A DNA stretch of 64,000 bases from Synchiropus splendidus. Lineage: Eukaryota > Chordata > Actinopteri > Syngnathiformes > Callionymidae. Position 1 is the first letter of the stretch. Every line of letters starts with the position of its first letter. Below, one piece after another: positions 1 to 13,665 of the stretch. A model generated the notes under the pieces. It saw only the letters and a list, made by a program, of their open reading frames with translations. It made no database searches and was not told where the DNA came from. The position numbers and the translations under genes were made by a program. The stretch is taken from contig NC_071334.1 in the NCBI RefSeq assembly GCF_027744825.2, forward strand, positions 6,704,437-6,768,436, written 5' to 3'.

Positions 1-3000
1 TCAGAAATGAAAGATAGTGTGGGAGGTCATCTGATTTGGACATGTGGAAAAAAATACAGTGTCGGACATAGGATGATGCAGATGAAGAAGAACCAAAAAG
101 GTTCATGGATGTGGTGAAAGGACATTACGAGGACAGGTGTGAAAGGTTGAAGAGGTCACATATGAGTCACATTGGAGTCACATTGGAGTCAATTCAAACA
201 GCATTCTGTCTTAATTTACAAAGTACTTTTTCTTGTCTTGTCCCAGGGCAGTTCTTATAGTAAACATAGTCAACAGGCTGAAGGACTCATGGCTGCTCCT
301 TGACACAATACATTTGCTCTGTAGCTGCTCATATATGTTCGGTTGATTTCAGGCCAGTGTTTCTGATAAAAGGCTTGTTTCCGCTCCTTTCCTAACACTC
401 CCAAAGCTGTCTTCATCCTGACCTGTCATCATCGACTAGTCGTCAGCGTCTCCTGTTCTTGCAGCTGTCACAACGAATAAAAGCTCTCAAAGAGTTTTTG
501 TTGTGACAGAGAAACACCAGTATGGCTGACGTGTTCTGTCCCGTCAGTGTTATAAATAAAAATATGCTGCCTGGCGACGGCCAGCTGTGATAGAAGGCTT
601 GAGGGGTTTCATGACTCTCAAATGGTCACTGGGTACTTTAGGTTGAAAAGCAGGCAGCATCAATGACAATTTATTATCCTGAGTATCATCACATCTTGAA
701 GTGTCTTTGAAAAGAGCTAAAATAGTGACTGTATTTTTAAGCGCATCAGCATCAAAACGTTCCTTGAAGTCATCAATTGAAATCTTTCATATTTGAAGAA
801 CTATCAGGACAGTTTTTTGCAAGTTCTAACAGTTATGATCCATCCATGCCATTCAAGCTTCCGGTTCGACTTAAGAGTGAAGCTGTTTTTGTCTTTTATT
901 TTTTGTCAAACAATTGTGGTGTCCCCAGACAAATGGCCACAGTGGAACAAGTGTTGGCTCTGATACCACACATTATGGATGGATTACTGTGCAACTAAGT
1001 ACACTCAAACCAAAAGACCCCAAAAGGACAAAAGGATTTCCGATTCAAATCGATCAAATTTACACCTTACACCTCGAGTTGTTTTCTTCAGCGTTGTAGG
1101 AGTCAGTTCTCGTGAGGCCGTTACCTATATTGCCACTGGAGAACGGAGAATTTCCACCATTGTTATGTCTTCTCTGTGTCTCATTAGAGCTACGTATCAG
1201 GTAGTGACAGCAACACTGCCCCCCATGGTTTCCAGTGGTACTGCTCCATTTGGCCCGTGTCCGCAAGCTTGTGGAAACGTGCAGAAATACGGACAAAATG
1301 AAGGCAGTGCATGGACAGAAGGATACGCCCAGATCCGGATCCATATCTTACTATTTAAAGCGGTTGCAAATTAATTCGTTTGTAGCAGCTTGTCAGGTAC
1401 ACTGCTGCATTCAAGTGGTGTAGGAAATCTCCATCAACCACGGAACAATGTAGACTGAACAACACCTTTTGTCATCAATGATCACCAAACTTCTCAACCA
1501 AAACATCATCCACTACTTAGAATAGGACCGTGTGTAAGGGATACCACCAGAAGGCACAAGTTAAGAGAAACTATCTGTTTGTTCACTCTGATTTCTGGTG
1601 TATCTGAAGGGAATTGAATCGGGTATATTTGTCAGGTGACAGATCAACCAATGACAGTCACTATGCAAAACCACTTGAGGTAAGCATTGGCTTCACAAAC
1701 CAGCTGCAGGATTCCACAACAAAAACCTACTCCTCTTTCTTCTTGTGGATCTTTTAATGTTGTGTTTGAAGGAGCAACACCATGAAACGCAGGGAAGAAC
1801 TATATTGCCCTTGAGAAAACAGTGATCATGATGCAACCATGGCAACATCGCTTCCTGCACTGGAGAGAGACGATCAGATGTGAGACCTCACTGCCGATGA
1901 AAGAAAAAAAATCACATTAAACCAGTTAAACGATGAAAAAAAAGAGAAGAATTGATCCTTGGAGAGTCGTTGCAGCAGCTTGAGTAGCAGCTTGAGTAAA
2001 GCTACGGAGGATGAAGGGAATGTTTGTGCCCCAGCTCTGCCTTTATTTACACCTTTGGATCAAAACCATAGCAGGAGGAAGACAAAGTGCTTGCTTCTAT
2101 ATTGCCCAAAATAAATTATGTGAATAGCACATTTTACTTCTTGCCAAATCTGTCAAGGACCAACTTGAGATCTATTACATTTTGGGGTTTACTTTTGCCA
2201 CAATCCATTCTGCATCAACGACCTGAATGATTCCTGCCATTGGGTTAGGGTGAAATAGTAGTGAGGTAGTGGGTAGGCTTTTTGTTATGAGGCTCTGCTC
2301 CCAGCCCGTCCTCGCTTGATGCTCCCGCCTCTGGACACCAACCTGTCCATCTCTGCTACAGGAAAAAGTCTTCAAGCTTCCAGCTTTGTAGCGCTCTATT
2401 TGTGTAACACATTACGGTTACACAATGACACCAGAAAAGCAGCTTGAAAGTCAAAGCAAATTCAATTTTTAGTTTCTTTTAAAATACATATTTTAAAGAT
2501 GTGCTTCTTAGATGTCCATCAGGATTTGCATACTTTGACATATATCATTGAAGCTGGACTACAGCAAATCAATGAAGTGGATAAGAATCAACAATATATA
2601 TATTTGGCACGGAGGCATGTAGCAATGTTGCAAATCTAGGTTGAAAGGTTAGCAAAGAGCTTCAGCAACAGCTGTTCCAACCAATCAAACAATATTAATA
2701 ATCAATATTTCAGCCAAATTCTGCTCATATTCTGACAGCAACAAAATGCAGCGTCATATCTGCCGAGCTCAAGCGCCTCTCCTGCTCAACAGAGCAACCG
2801 ATCAAACACACCAGTTTAATTCTCGTGACAAGCTTTTATGTTCAAACACCAACTATTGTCAAATGCAAACCCAGGAGTCATGGAGCTGATGCTAGCATCG
2901 GGCAGCCAACTGTCACTTCACAGCGCAATCTAGCAAACGCACCACAGACTGCATTCGTAATATAGATCCATATGAAGTCACTTGGCTAGAAAGGCCAGAC

Positions 3001-4836
3001 ACATGGGAAGTGTGGCCTGACAAAAGCCTCTTTTGCCAGAGTTTCACGCTGGTTAGCCCTGTGCTAACATGTTAGCGCTCTCTGCTAACCGCTGCTCAGT
3101 ATAGCTCTGGAGGATGGTAGGTACTGGAATAACACCATCTATGCCATGGATGGTCGTCTTGGGCTGTAAAACTACAGGGAAAGTAGTTGGATATTGGTTA
3201 TTTAATCCAGGTGCCAAGGCGTCTCTCTCCTGCTGCATCTGCACATTGGTCTGTGATAACACAGGCTCTCAATCGCTGAAGCTATTTAGCCCCCAAAATA
3301 TTACTGTCAGAACCTGTTCTGGCCCCTTGTTATCTCACATCATGCTTTGTCTATCTATAAAAAGGGAATAATACTCTTTATGAATACACAAATATAACCA
3401 CGGTCACCACTTTGACCAACCGACAAGAAGTATGTTTTCTCTTGACTTGACTTGAATGACTTTGTATTTGAATTGCATTCGAATGTTCAGATGTCCAGCC
3501 GTTGATTCCACACACACACACACCGAGGCTTCTAGGATGCTGCAGGCGCAAGGACGTAGAGGTGCACCCTCAGCAGCGTCCCAAGCTTGGTTCCACCACG
3601 GCATGAAGTAAAACAGACGTCAGCCAGAGAGCACAGCAATTCAGCGCCAGAGAGCAGAAACCAGGGCTGAGAAGTTTGGGAATCTGATCAAACTGATGAA
3701 ATCATCAACAGAAGCAAAGCACTGCAGAGTAACTAAGGTTCTGTGCACATCTGCAACAGAAATCTGATGCGAGAATCATGACTTATTGTGGCGTCGCCAA
3801 CAGCAATCATCCTCAGCATTCATCATCATCAACATTGCAGATAGTATCTTCATCTCCCTTCACTCTCTGGGTCTCCTCTGTCACCATGACGATGAGTTTC
3901 ACGGATACAGTCACTAGGCAACCGGCAGCATCAGCAGGAACAGCAGCATCGTGTAGTGAGAGTGCGAGAAGGACCTGGATCCTGCATGCCATATTTCTCT
4001 GGGCCGAGAAAAATGTTAATGCATTTCTCATGTTTCTGACTCGGTTGGAGAGTTTGGAAGGACGTAAAGAGCCGCGGTCTGATGGAAGATGTATAATTCA
4101 GTAGCCGGAATGTTGCATGGAAACAGACGTGGGGACCTTTGTGTGTAAACTGTGGAGATTAGAGAATAAGTGGCCGGGGAATAATGCCGTCAGATTATAC
4201 ATGCAGGACTCTTCATTTCACGCAGCTATAACTGTCCTCATTGGGAGGTTGTTGGAGGAAAACAACGCTTTGCCAGAGTGAGACAGTTTTGTCAGCGCAG
4301 ATATAACAAGAGGTCAAAAAGACACGTTGGAAATAGGGCAATCATCTATTCCTCTCCAGACTGGAATGCAAATTATGCTCCAAATAAGGAGAGAAGCACC
4401 TCATTTCGCAGGGTGGGAGAATTCACAAATGCAGAAGGAGCAAAGCAGGAGGAAGCACGTCGATGAGTAGACGCATCATACGGAAGTGTTTTTTCTAACC
4501 TCACCATTAAAACCAGGGTTCTACCAAGCACTGTTGGAGAATGGATGATAACCACTGCTCACCAAGCTCTGCAGCATGTGACAGCCAAAATGCACCACAC
4601 CTGCGGTTCCATGTCTTGGTTACTGGTGCCATGTGGGACCAAACTGGTGGCTGCAATAATTCAGACTTCACACACTTTGAGATGGAAGCTGTGTGTGAGC
4701 GTGGCTACGAACTCCATTGGAACTCTCCATACTCTCTAGACCAGTGACTTCCACCTCTTTCCCAGTCTGAAACACCTTCAGGACCAGAGATTTAAGGAGG
4801 ACGATGGGCTAACTGCTGCTCTAGAGGGTTGGTTAG
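1..4836. other. No gene recognised
   Basis: There are only short unconserved ORFs, with no splice-flanked conserved segment. A short CA run lies at 3508-3524. Confidence 0.6.
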
Positions 4837-5051
4837 GTGACCAAGATAATGGGTTTAACCTGGAGAAACAAGTGTGTGGAGTTGGAAGGAGACTGTGTTA
4901 AGTGGCATAAATCCAAATATGATACTATTCCTGTGTAATCAATACTTTCCAATACCCCTCTTGATCTTACTGGAAATATAAACACAATATCACCGCTAAG
5001 TCTTTCACCACACAGCCACAACTGAACCCCAAATAAAACCGGCAGAAGACA
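4837..5051 (-). repeat. 215-bp repeat, left inverted copy
   Basis: This stretch is the reverse complement of 8615-8828 with high identity (about nine in ten by eye) over most of its length. Similarity stops sharply outside GTGACCAAGATAATGGG and GGCAGAAGACA. It may be two insertions of one family or the long terminal inverted repeats of a single element. Confidence 0.8.
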
Positions 5052-6279
5052 TATTATTGTTAAACATCAGCACATTCTTTGTCGATGTCGGACATAAGCT
5101 CCAGTAATGCAGAGAATAGAACTTAGCTATTCGTTTCATCACAAAATGGTTGGGTCAAACACATGCAATAGAAAGAAAATGTATTTATCGCGCTGTGATT
5201 CTTCATCTTATTCATTTGCTGCCACTACAGCTCCAACCATATGGACCTGGAATGTGTACTACAGTACCTCATGAGTTCGTCCACTTGTCACCCAACCCTT
5301 CATAATTTCAAAAATGTCACTTGCTTTTCAGTAAGGTAGTGCAGGAAGAAGGGCAGATGCAATATTTGCTAAAACAACATGTCACTCCATACAAGTGCCA
5401 AAATTTATTGATACTTTTACAACACTCAGACAGACAAAATGACGTGTTCGTCAACCTGGGCACATCATATGCCAACAGGTCAAAAAACTGTTAACATTAT
5501 TAATATCAAAACTGTTGTTTGCTGTAGCAGTAGCTGAGACAAAAAATCCCACTTCCTCAATATAAAGTTAGTCGTGGGTTCAGGGTTCCCTGACAAGCAC
5601 CCTGAATACATGTGGAAATCAACAACATGAAGCCGTCCCACATTATTCTGAATCTAAAATAGAATTCTATCTGTCACATTACATTTGCATAATCCCACAC
5701 TTTCGTAATAAGAGCATAATAGTGGAAGCCATGTAACTAACATGGTTGCAATAACCCAGTCATGAACTTATCTGTAATACTGCAGCAAACCTGTGGGGAT
5801 GAACGGCACCCCACCCAAAAAATGAACGACAGTATCAGTCTGCAGTTGCCTTTTTAATCAGAACTGAGCTTTTTCACTTTTCCCAGCCATTCAATCACTT
5901 TAAAAGCCATGTTTACCATCTGCCCTTCTTTTGGGTCGACTGAAGACCTGTACTGACTGGTACTGCTCAGATATTTCAACAGCATTCATATCATATCAAA
6001 ATCGCAGTTCAGGACCGTTTTCAAGTGACATCACAAACACTGTCAAACACACTTATCAACAGTGCCATTATGTTGACTTACTAAAGACGGAGCTATACCC
6101 GTCATGATCCATGTTTTGTTTAGTTTCTCTCTGGCTGGTGGAAATCTGATATCCTTTCTTACATCAACACGTGTTATGACTCAAGATCCTTGAAATTCTC
6201 CTGACGGGTCTTGTCTTTCTGTAGTATTACCAAGGTGAGTTCTGACACTCTTGGTTGGCTGGTTATTTGCTTCTTCCTC
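5052..6279. other. No gene recognised
   Basis: This lies between the left inverted repeat and a LINE tail. It is AT-rich and I see nothing further in it. Confidence 0.6.
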
Positions 6280-6510
6280 CCTGTCAAATGTGGGACTGTC
6301 TCTGAATCAGAGAGGCGCAGGTGGGATCAGAGCCGACCCTTCTCACCCTGGTCATGGACTGTTTGTTCCTCTTCCCTCTGGCAGGAGGCTACGGTCCATC
6401 CAGACCAGAACCTCCCGTCACAGGAACAGCTTCTTCCCCTTGATTGTTGAATTTGTTTTTTATTTTATTTTATTTTTCCATGACAATAAATTTGATTCTG
6501 ATTCTGAAAA
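6280..6510 (+). mobile_element. Non-LTR retrotransposon 3' end (CR1/L2/Rex-like)
   Basis: A frame encodes HPGHGLFVPLPSGRRLRSIQ then RTSRHRNSFFP, the familiar C-terminal tail of fish LINE reverse-transcriptase proteins. It is followed by a T-rich 3' UTR, CAATAAATTTGATT and tandem GATTCT units typical of these LINE 3' ends. It is 5'-truncated and dead. The exact family is uncertain. Confidence 0.75.
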
Positions 6511-8614
6511 TGGGTCCTGTTGTTTGCCAATATGTAGCGATGCCTGTCCTGACTTGATATAAAACTACAATCTAATATAACCTTTTAGCATTCATTTGCA
6601 AACACAAACCAAACGTAGGTTTCTGTGCATGACAGCTTTGCTGTTCAAGGCGACAGACGATGCTATATGACGCTGATATATAAGCAGACTCAAGGTTAGA
6701 GTCGAATCCCACCAATAATAACGCCGACTTGTGTAACTGTGTGTGTGAGACATTATAACAAAAGACCATGTCACTTCACTGAACTACGGGTCAAAGAGGT
6801 AGGACTGAACAGGCATCATATTCTGACTGAAATTGTGATTTCAAAAAAAGCTGCTCATTTCATTTCTTATCGGTACTGAACGAGGAAGAGACTGTCTCAG
6901 TCAAATGAAAACAAAGAGTAAAAATTATCGTGATCCACAACTTCACTCGCATTCCACCATCACTGAGACACACAACTGGTGTGTTTATGTCCACCTCATC
7001 ATTGGTCTCAGTCTCAAGAGAGTGGTTTTTGGTCAAGTGTCAAAAGTCAACTATTAATCTTCATGTATTCTCAGTCACTACTTATTTAAGTGTCACAAAC
7101 AATGGACTTGCTAATATCTGAGAGGGTGTCGCCAGCTGAGTACAGTCCAGAGAATCTCACGTTGGTTTGAAATAAAATAACATCATGGCGATTTATGATG
7201 AATTATACTGGAGACACATTACACAAGTTTAGATTCTATATAGAATGAATAAATCCAACACTCCTGTGTCTCTGTCACTACTGATCTAAACGTTGTTTGC
7301 ACTGTTTGACTGAAGCTTCAGTTTTTCAGTTGCATAAAATGTGCATTAAAGTTTCAAATAAAATAAATTAAAAACAATTATAAACTTCCTTTTTGTCTTG
7401 CTAATACGTAATATTTAAACAGTCATAGTACAATGTGAATATTGCACCTAAATCAAAATATCCACTAGAAAAATGGTAATTCAATTTTTTTGTGTTTAGA
7501 GCTACAATGAAGCCTACATTACATAACTGTCCATGACCATGCCACAAAGGAAGACTGAGCCACTACACTACACCAGTGTTGCAAAATGTTAGTACTATAA
7601 AAGTTTCTCACAAGACTGTTAATGAGTAAAATAATGGCACCACGCAGGACTTCACCGTGTGCAGGAATGGAGGAAACAGCAAAGATAATTGTCACATACT
7701 AAGAACACCAACAGACTTTCTAAATGCATGTTGGACAGCTTGCTGTCCTCCTTAAGAACGAGGACAAACATATTAACAGAGGCAGGAAGAGAACATTTGA
7801 CAGACAACACAGTGCTCTTCACATCAGTGTCTCAGATGTGGTTTCAAGTTCACGTACTGCAGCGCAATAAACACAAGGTCTTGCCAAGACGACACATAAG
7901 TCAGTTTTGTTTTCAGTCCCAAATTCTTCAAATTCTATTGATGAGATGAGATCAGAATGGAAAGGACATTAGGGATTGTCACTATGGTTCACCTGTCCCA
8001 GGCTTTTTTCAAAGTGGCATATCTAGAACTTCAAATGTAACTTGATTGATACAAACGTTTTTGTGTGATATGATTATAAACCAGCGTGGCACACTGTCAC
8101 GGCGTAAATGAGAGCTACCACACCACAGGAAAAAGAGGAAACACGTGGATAACACGCTACGCATCATTGAGGTGGACATGAACATGATGGTTTTCACTGA
8201 AAGAAACCTCATAATGACTGAAGTGCGTTGCTCGCAGAGCTCAAGTCAGGAGACGGCTCAAAAGAATCCTGGAAACCCTGACATACCAGATGGCCCTTGA
8301 AGCAAGAGTGCCGTTTGAAATCACCACAGATCCCTACATACATCTTGTCCTGAGCTAAATACAAATGCTACATTAGCTTCAGCCCCAAATAAGAAAATCT
8401 CAACCAAGCACCTTCACTCCACCACCTACACAATGAGCCAATGACAAAGTATCCTTCCAAAAACAATTCCTGGCTCAAATGCCCATATTGGTCCCATCTC
8501 CCAGTGAATCCTTGGAATAATTCCTGGATCCAGAAGTTGACCCGGAGTACTTTTCAAAAAGAGACAAATAATATGTCTCTTGTAGAACATTGTGGTGTTA
8601 ATAACCTGTCAGAC
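6511..8614. other. No gene recognised; one dispersed-repeat copy
   Basis: It contains, at about 8160-8250, a segment resembling those at about 30160-30290 and 35110-35240 (shared GGACATGAACATGATGGTTT-like and CATGACTGAAGT modules). The rest is unremarkable. Confidence 0.5.
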
Positions 8615-8828
8615 TGTCTTCTGCCAGTTTTATTTGGGGTTCAGTTGTGGCTGTGTGGTGAAAGACTTCGCGGTGATATTGTGTTTATATTTCCAGTAAG
8701 ATCAAGAGGGGTATTGGAAAGTATTGATTACACAGGAATAGTATCATATTTGGATTTATACCACTTATTTTTTCAAATAAGTGGTATATACACTTGTTTC
8801 TCTGGGTTAAACCCATTATCTTGGTCAC
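8615..8828 (+). repeat. 215-bp repeat, right inverted copy
   Basis: This is the partner of 4837-5051 in opposite orientation. It has replaced about 20 bases of the left copy by a hairpin (14-bp perfect stem 8757-8770/8775-8788, loop TTTC). Confidence 0.8.
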
Positions 8829-11800
8829 TTTTCAAGTGATATTGAACGCAGAGAAACCAATGCAGTCGAAAACATGTTGTTGGGGGCCATTCTCAAATGC
8901 CTTTCAATGGCCATAAACAGGTGACCTTACATCTGCAATGCTAGCAAAACAACGCAAAAGTGACAAACCCTAGCAGAGAGCTGAAGATGGCGATAATTGA
9001 GAGCAGCCAAGAGGCACGGTGGACACGGCGGCTTTGAGAGGTGCTGTATGGAAGTCAGCCATTAAATATTCCCTTTGATTAGCAGCAGCTTCGAATGTGT
9101 GTGGCATTAGAGGCCTTTCACAAAACTGCACTTAAACTGAGGCTGACAAAAAAATACTGTAGAAACAATGAGGAAACACGTAGATGATGCGGACAGTCAC
9201 GTCCCCCTCCAGATGACTAACAGCTGCAATAAACTGGACTGCAAGGCGTTACGGCCCACGGCAGATTGAAACGACAAAATAATTGTTGAGGATACACTGG
9301 TTGGTGATTCACCAGATGTGCGTGTGTCGTATGACAGAATGCGACGCTGATGGCACAAAGGCAGGAGGTTACATGTGGCGATAAAAGAATCAGAGCGCTC
9401 CATCAACAGTCTGTTATAACGGATCATCAGGCTGCGTAAACACGTTTTCATCATGATCCTGGACAAGCAAAATGCCTGTTCCCATCTCGCTGTATACGAC
9501 TGAACATATTTCAAACATCAGCGTTGGCAACAAGTGAATATTACACAAGCATATAGTTTTGGTTATAGTCGTAGCTGTGTCTCATACGGCTCAATCAGGT
9601 TTAGATATTCTAGCGCATTTTTACTACTGTTGGATTTGGCTTAAAAGACAGGTCCAGAGATAGTGGAGCTGAAGCATCAGGCAATGCAATGAATTTAGAT
9701 AAATTACATTTCTCTGCGGAACAGTCTTTTTTCATACACCATTCCCCATAAGGTGTTGTTGCAGAAAGTCCACAACGTAAGGGACCCAATCATGGTTGCA
9801 AGAAGTATCGACAATAATGGGGTGTCCATCCACTGATTCTTATTTGAATGTTCACCAATTGTGAAAATAAACATTAATGGAAATGGTCGAATTTTTTTTA
9901 AAAAGGCAGAAAATTATCACATTTTCTCAAACCTAGAAAACAAGAACTAGTGGAATTTAAATTCAAGCTGTTTACTCCCTGTGGTGTGGATGGAGAAAGA
10001 CACACTCTGGCGTCTCATGTCTGACTCGTGGTAGAAGCTGAACCACATCGTCTGTAAACAGCGGATCCGTGTGGACGGCAGAAACAGCTTCGTTTTTACA
10101 CAGCTTTTTTTTAACCGGCATGAAAAACTGCAGGACACCTGCCCCAGACTCTCCCATTACTGTGTTCATATTTGCAGTCTGTGCAGCCAACATTTCACCG
10201 CCGACCCTTTCCCAGATATGACCAGCTGCATGATAAAACACTCGTACTTAAGCAAGGAGCTTTTTCAAAGATACGTCCTGATCTGAACTTTCATCAGACT
10301 CTGTGAACCTCGAGCTTGTGTCCTCAATGAATACAGTGCTTTTGCCATGGACTTTAACACCAGTAAACACATTTGGATAAATAAAACTGTGAACTTTATA
10401 TTGTCCTCAGCAAGAGAGAGGACAAACAAAGAGGGAGGAAGAGCACATTTCAACAAAAAGGCACAGACTCACATGTCATCTTGCCACAAACAGGTTGGTT
10501 TAAGATGCTGTATGTGCAGCAGTGATAGATATTTTTGATCCGTTGAAACTGGAAGGGAGTCCAGGCCATCACCCATGTTAGTCGTGCTTGTAAGTCATTC
10601 AGTGTCAACAGAGCTTTTCAAGCAGGGCGGCCTTTTTGTGAACTGAAACTTGATATAACTTTACAAATCCAAACAGAAAAGCTGTTATTTAATATACTAA
10701 ATTGGTATTAAGCATTATGTTAGTGAAGAAAAAAACTAACTAAGCATGTCCTCCTCTTGAAAACACCTGGCCTCGGAAATTCCTCTGATATATTCATGCC
10801 AGATCCTGTCCTCTTTAGTCACTCCTTATGGCAGCTTGAGCATCTTCAGCTCTACTCTTCTGACTGAACACGCGGCCCTCCAACCCTGACACCCTGCCTG
10901 CATCATATCTATCTTGCCGACTGGCCACAAATATATGTCTTTTCAAACTTATTATATTCAAAATGAGCTCCGATAATTCATTTTAATGTCATTTATTTAA
11001 AGCAAAGTACTATTGTTGACCACTGCCAACATTAACACAGTTTCTGAAGTACTTCCTCTTGGTTTATTCAGGGTATTCTGTTTTTTGTGCTAGGAACTGG
11101 GAAATTCCCACTTACGCCCCTTGGTCACGTAATCCAATGTACTGTTTCAGAGAATCCTCACCCCCCGAGAATGCAATCCAAGATGGCCTCCCCAAATGGT
11201 AGCAGTAAGTCGAAATTTTTGAATGGATAAAATACAGAGAAAGAAATAAACTTGGTGTTTCCTGTTTTCCAGTCGCATACTGAGTGTGTATTTATCATGG
11301 AGATGCTCCATTCTGGACGAGGCATGAGTGAGAATAGCTTTCGAGGACATGACTATCTTGTTTTTCGACATCGACAACTCGAACGTACTGAACTCAGACG
11401 TGACATCCTTCCCAGCTCCCACCTCCCACTTCCAAGGGAACTGGAAAGCAGCAATAGAACACTAATGTATGTTTTTCAATGTTGTCAAAGGGCTTCATCG
11501 CAACTAAATACTGGATATCCCGGGCTGTGACAATGAAAAACCACCTCTGCAGTTACATAAATTGAAATAGTCTACGCACAAACCTCTTATGCGCATCAAT
11601 TCAGTGAAGTCTACTGTGGCAATATAAACAATATTTCAATAAAAGTTGAGTTTTTGGGGGAGAACAAAGACTTAACAAAAGTATGTAGCAAGAACGCGAA
11701 CATTTTTACGCTCAGGAAATTAGCTTAAGTCTGGTTTCGTAACATTTGCTACATACATTACTAGCTCTTGGAACACTTCAGTTGTAGTCAGTTAGATACA

Positions 11801-12179
11801 TAGTACACTGTGTACGATTCATTTGCTTCGTTTACATGTTGTCTCGGAGAAATTTCAGTCCAAAAACAGAAGCAAAACTCATCTTTATCAGGCTATGAAG
11901 ACAAACTGAAGGCAGATGGTGTTTATGGCGGGGAGGCAGAAGGTTGCATGTGAAGATATGGAGAGCTAAATATCGCTGTCACTTGGTTTCCTCTCGAACA
12001 GACAGAGAGGAACGCGCACACACACTGCAGTCATGCGGGCTCCATGGTCGCGTCTCACTACCGGTTTGTCGCTTCTAAAGACAACATTTGGGTGTTTAAA
12101 AGCCTCGGTGGCACAGAAGACTTGAGACTGTCGCATGACGCCTCCCTCAATAGAGAACACTGGTCAGTCGCGTGCGCGG
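8829..12179. other. No gene recognised
   Basis: Several ORFs of 60-105 codons occur, but none shows a known domain or splice-flanked conservation. Confidence 0.55.
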
Positions 12180-12780
12180 CATTCGCCCGGTAAAAGACGC
12201 TAAACGGTGCTTGAATGGAGGAATGAAATGTAGGAGCATTTCAGCGCTAACTCATCGGCAGGTGACGGCTGCTGCTGTTGCTTGGGTCTTACGTTGCAGG
12301 GCAGAGTAGTTGTCCATCTTCTGCTGCTGCTGCTGCTGCAGGTGGAGCATCCGCTTCGTAACGACCACGACAGTCTCTTGGGCGACACCGCAGCAGCGGG
12401 CAGGATCACTCGGACGAACCGAGCCGGCGTGACCGCGAGACAGGTACCGACTCCACCGGCGGCATCTGCTAACACCCCCGGAGCCGCAGCGCGGAGGGTC
12501 CCAACCGGTCAATCCCGCCCCAAAGCCTCATTTTCAGGGGGTCGGGGGAGAGGGGGAATGTAGAATCCAAGTTGGTTGAAAAATGAAAACGAAGGAGAGA
12601 AAAAAAACCCCGAAGATCCGCGCTTTACTCCTCCGACACCGTGAAGCTCCGCTGCATCCAGCAGGAGCGACTTCTTCATCTGCCCATCCTCCGTGGAGAG
12701 AGGGCGAGAGTGAGGGTGAAGTGAGGAGAGAAGAGAGCGAGGAGGAGGAGGGAGGGAGGGAGCCGTGCGCGAAAGACACG
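12180..12780. promoter_or_regulatory. CpG-dense GC-rich block, candidate promoter
   Basis: The block has abundant CG dinucleotides in an otherwise AT-leaning region, a (CTG)6 run at 12321-12338, and purine-rich GGAGG runs at 12735-12763. About 130 bp further on are a perfect CRE palindrome TGACGTCA (12927-12934) and a minus-strand splice-donor-like CGGCAG|GTAAGC (boundary 12914). No recognised coding exon is attached. A promoter role is inferred from composition. Confidence 0.4.
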
Positions 12781-12954
12781 TATGTCGTGTTTCTCACACC
12801 AAAGGCATTCATTTTTAACGCTTTTCAAAAGATGTGATTCATGATTAGTCACAACATTAGAACCACTTGTCTCACTGTTCATAAAGCTTTAGGGACAAAA
12901 CCTGCCCGCTTACCTGCCGCGGGTGCTGACGTCACATCCGGTATACATACATAT

Positions 12955-13014
<60 letters not shown>

Positions 13015-13024
13015 CACACACACA
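12955..13024. repeat. Compound CA/TA/CA microsatellite
   Basis: A CA run passes into about 23 TA repeats (12965-13011) and then into another CA run. It directly abuts the transposon-like end at 13027. Confidence 0.95.
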
Positions 13025-13026
13025 CA

Positions 13027-13665
13027 GTGGTACCTGGGTTCTCGACCACAATCCGTTCCAGACAGCCGTTCGAGAAGCGAATTGTTTGAAATCTGAATCG
13101 ATTTTACCCATTACAATGAATGGAAAAAGAAATAATGCGTTCCAAGCCTTAAAATAGTCTTTTGTAGGAGTGAATGTAGAGTGTCTGCTGCAGGTGCGCT
13201 GTTCCTCTATGTGTGTGGCCGCTGCATGTGGGAGGGGTTGCCGAGTGAGTGAGGTCTCTCCAGAAGTGAAGAGGTGCCCGGTGCGTGTCCAGCTCTGAAT
13301 GTGCGCTTCTGTGCAGTTTGGCTGTGACAAAGTCATAAACCAAGTCACACTCTGTCCCAGACTCGCCTCATCCCTGTCCCAGCTCCAGCCCACAACAGGA
13401 CATCAAACCCTGGAGTGAGCGCTCCAGCACCTCCCCTGTGACACTCTACCACGGTCCAGTGTGGAGACAGGAAAGGTTTTACACCTCAATATGAAGAAAC
13501 AACAGTCAGTAAATGTAGCTAACGGGACACGTCTGCATACAGAGGCTGCGTTATACACAATAACAGAGCGCGTCCTGAGTCAGCTGATCGGTCCGTGCAG
13601 GTTATGTTTTTCCAGCTTATTTGGGGGGCGTTCGAGTTCTGGATTTTTGTTCGAAATGAAGGATT
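13027..13665 (+). mobile_element. DNA-transposon-like repeat, right-truncated
   Basis: It begins GTGGTACCTGGGTTCTCGAC and carries the ATCCGTTCCA...CGTTCGAGAAGCGAATTG...AATAATGCGTTCCAAGCC pattern of a common fish dispersed element. The right part repeats GTTCGAGTTC and TTTGTTCGAAA, but the expected terminal mirror of the start is missing. The superfamily is not decided. Confidence 0.55.

Noticed and set aside
12932..13393. 153-codon minus-strand ORF with a long Tyr/Ile run
   Set aside because: The run is the TA microsatellite translated, and the remainder lies in a transposon-like repeat.
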